DNA from: an uncultured Anaerolineae bacterium
GTDB taxonomy: Bacteria; Chloroflexota; Anaerolineae; Aggregatilineales; Phototrophicaceae
DNA: 51,856 bases
Assembly: GCA_937995825.1 (NCBI GenBank)
Contig: CALKJO010000020.1
Location: forward strand, 1 to 51,856
Direction: 5' to 3'
Positions 50,541 through 51,856 of the stretch are shown piece after piece. Numbering within the stretch: position 1 is the stretch's first letter; every line of letters starts with the position of its first letter. Under the pieces are notes generated by a model. The model was not told the DNA's origin. It ran no database searches and saw only the letters and a program-made list of their open reading frames with translations. Made by a program: the position numbers and the translations under genes.

Positions 50541-51743
50541 TCAGGCGAGCAGTAGGGCGGGCGCAGCGTCCGAGCTGGTGACGAACCCATGCCGCGCCAT
50601 GAAGCGGGCGAGTCGTTCGAGGGCTTTGGCGATATTGTCCTCGCTGTTGGTGTAGCTGGCGCGGATGAAGCCCGCGCCGCTCGCCCCAAACGCGCTGCCA
50701 GGGACAACCGCGACTCGCTCCTCGAGCAGCAGGCGCTCGCAGAAGTCCTCATCGGTCATGCCAGTGCTGGCGATGGACGGGAAGGCGTAGAATGCGCCGC
50801 GCGGCTCGAAGCAGGTCAGCCCCAAGCTGTTGAAGCCATCGACGATCAGACGGCGGCGGCGATCATAGGCGGCGCGCATCGCCAGCACATCCTCATCGCC
50901 GTGCAGAAGCGCCTGCACCGCCGCGACCTGCCCGACCGTCGGCGCGGACATGATCAGATACTGGTGCAGCTTGCGCATGGCATCCATGATTGCGGCGGGC
51001 GCGGTCGCATAGCCGATGCGCCAGCCGGTCATCGCAAATGACTTGCTCATCCCCGACAGCAAAATCGTCCGCTCGCGCATGTTCGGCAGGGCGGCGAAGC
51101 AGATATGCTCCACGCCGTAGACCAGCCGCTCGTAAATCTCATCCGAAATGACCAGCAGATCATGGCGCTCAGCGACATCGGCGACCTGGAGCATGTACTC
51201 GCGGCTCAGCACCGCGCCGGTTGGGTTGTTCGGATAGCTGATCAGGATCGCTTTGGTGCGCCCGGTGACGGCGGCTTCGATCTGCGCGCCGGTGATCTGA
51301 AAATCGGTGTCGGCATGAGCATCGACCGTGACCGGGACGCCGCCCGCCATCTCGACGGCGGCGGTGTTGGCGACGAAGCACGGCTGCACGACGATCACCT
51401 CATCGCCCGGATCGAGGATCGCCTTCATCGCCAGCCACAGCGCCTCGCTGACTCCGACCGTGATCAGGATTTCTTCGGCGGGGTCATAGTTCACGCCATA
51501 CAGCCGCCCGATATAGCCGGCGACGGCGGCGCGCAGTTCGGGCAAGCCGCTGTTAGCCGTGTAACCGGTCATGCCGCGCTGGAGCGAGTCGATGCCCGCT
51601 TGGATGATGTGATCGGGCGTGGCGAAGCTCGGTTCACCGATGCCGAGGGTGATCACATCCTCCATCGTGGCGGCAATGTCGAAGTAGCGGCGTATCCCGG
51701 ACGGGCGAAGCTGCTGCACATTCTTAGCGATGAAACTGCGCAT
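50541..51743 (-). CDS. PLP-dependent aminotransferase, class I/II (AspC-like)
   Basis: A 400-aa fold-type I aminotransferase. The PLP lysine is Lys234 in LSGMSKSFAMTGWRIGY; Asp201 is in VISDEIYE; YPNNPTG (170-176) provides the PLP-ring Asn; GIGEPSFATP and GYTANSGLPELRAAV are typical of the aspartate/aromatic aminotransferase Igamma-type branch. Substrate cannot be fixed; aspartate, alanine or aromatic amino acids are possible. AAGGA lies 7 bases before the ATG at 51743. The last ~15 residues (TSSDAAPALLLA) extend past the normal family end. A GATAAT at 51795-51800 (minus strand) is a candidate -10. Confidence 0.95.
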   Translation of the reverse strand: MRSFIAKNVQQLRPSGIRRYFDIAATMEDVITLGIGEPSFATPDHIIQAGIDSLQRGMTGYTANSGLPELRAAVAGYIGRLYGVNYDPAEEILITVGVSEALWLAMKAILDPGDEVIVVQPCFVANTAAVEMAGGVPVTVDAHADTDFQITGAQIEAAVTGRTKAILISYPNNPTGAVLSREYMLQVADVAERHDLLVISDEIYERLVYGVEHICFAALPNMRERTILLSGMSKSFAMTGWRIGYATAPAAIMDAMRKLHQYLIMSAPTVGQVAAVQALLHGDEDVLAMRAAYDRRRRLIVDGFNSLGLTCFEPRGAFYAFPSIASTGMTDEDFCERLLLEERVAVVPGSAFGASGAGFIRASYTNSEDNIAKALERLARFMARHGFVTSSDAAPALLLA

Positions 51744-51856
51744 GATGATCCTTCGCAGTGGACTTTAGTCAAATTCGACAAGACAACACGCTCTATTATC
51801 CACACAATCGCACGAAAATCATCGCGCAAGCTACGCGAAAAAGACCCGAACTTCTC

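Noticed and set aside
1..51856. CRISPR arrays, tRNA or rRNA genes, insertion sequences
   Set aside because: Reading the intergenic gaps on both strands showed no regularly spaced short repeats, cloverleaf-like sequences with CCA-type ends, transposase genes or terminal inverted repeats.

Overview
The window looks like a chromosomal segment from an uncultured or little-studied member of the Chloroflexota (Anaerolineae-like). This is an inference. It rests on the GC-rich coding sequence, the many proteins built as membrane anchor plus Thr/Pro-rich linker plus beta-propeller or SH3 domain, the actin-like 'MutL' family protein next to unknown membrane proteins, and the DUF433/DUF5615 gene pair. 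There is no rRNA or species marker to settle it.

Region 1 (1-11966) differs from the rest: it is visibly more AT-rich and almost all on the + strand. It opens with the end of an unknown gene, two near-identical hairpins (the second a strong terminator), an AT-rich spacer with an ~84-bp direct repeat, and a third terminator. An extended -10 promoter follows. It appears to drive a tightly packed six-gene operon: a GNAT acetyltransferase, a TGT-fold base-exchange enzyme resembling DpdA (7-deazaguanine insertion into DNA), and two tandem copies of a 'winged-helix protein + giant P-loop ATPase' module (1162 and 1325 aa). Junctions are 3-7 bp apart or overlap as TGATG and ATGA. This is the best candidate for an undescribed system, plausibly a nucleic-acid-modifying defence island. 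A DUF5615 PIN-like toxin with a frameshifted DUF433 antitoxin closes the island.

Region 2 (12078-18190) returns to high GC: gatB, and divergently cdsA followed by three paralogous TPR-module membrane proteins, two of which carry extracellular TolB-like propellers. Region 3 (18195-20155, minus) is a two-gene operon of an amine-type Rieske oxygenase and an amino-acid-type solute-binding protein.

Region 4 (20270-32650, minus) is a compact cluster of nine genes behind a good promoter. It encodes small membrane proteins, a 1660-aa membrane protein with an array of acidic Trp-Leu motifs and an SH3b domain, an actin-like MutL-family ATPase without any mutase, a KOW-like protein, an LPDTG-ended surface protein and a TPR protein. 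I read it as an uncharacterised envelope or scaffold system. Upstream of it lie rplI and a RodZ-like gene.

Region 5 (35022-41757) holds a small cytosolic protein with a textbook terminator, then four translationally coupled secreted proteins (HExxH protease, lipoprotein, two propeller proteins), facing a secreted PPC-repeat protein. Region 6 (41916-51743) holds two unknown proteins sharing a domain, wecB, a Get3/ArsA-like ATPase with a C-terminal Hsp20-like domain, a UbiB-type kinase, an orphan OmpR-type regulator, a secreted alpha/beta-hydrolase lacking its nucleophile serine, and an AspC-type aminotransferase. No tRNA, rRNA, CRISPR array or insertion sequence was recognised.
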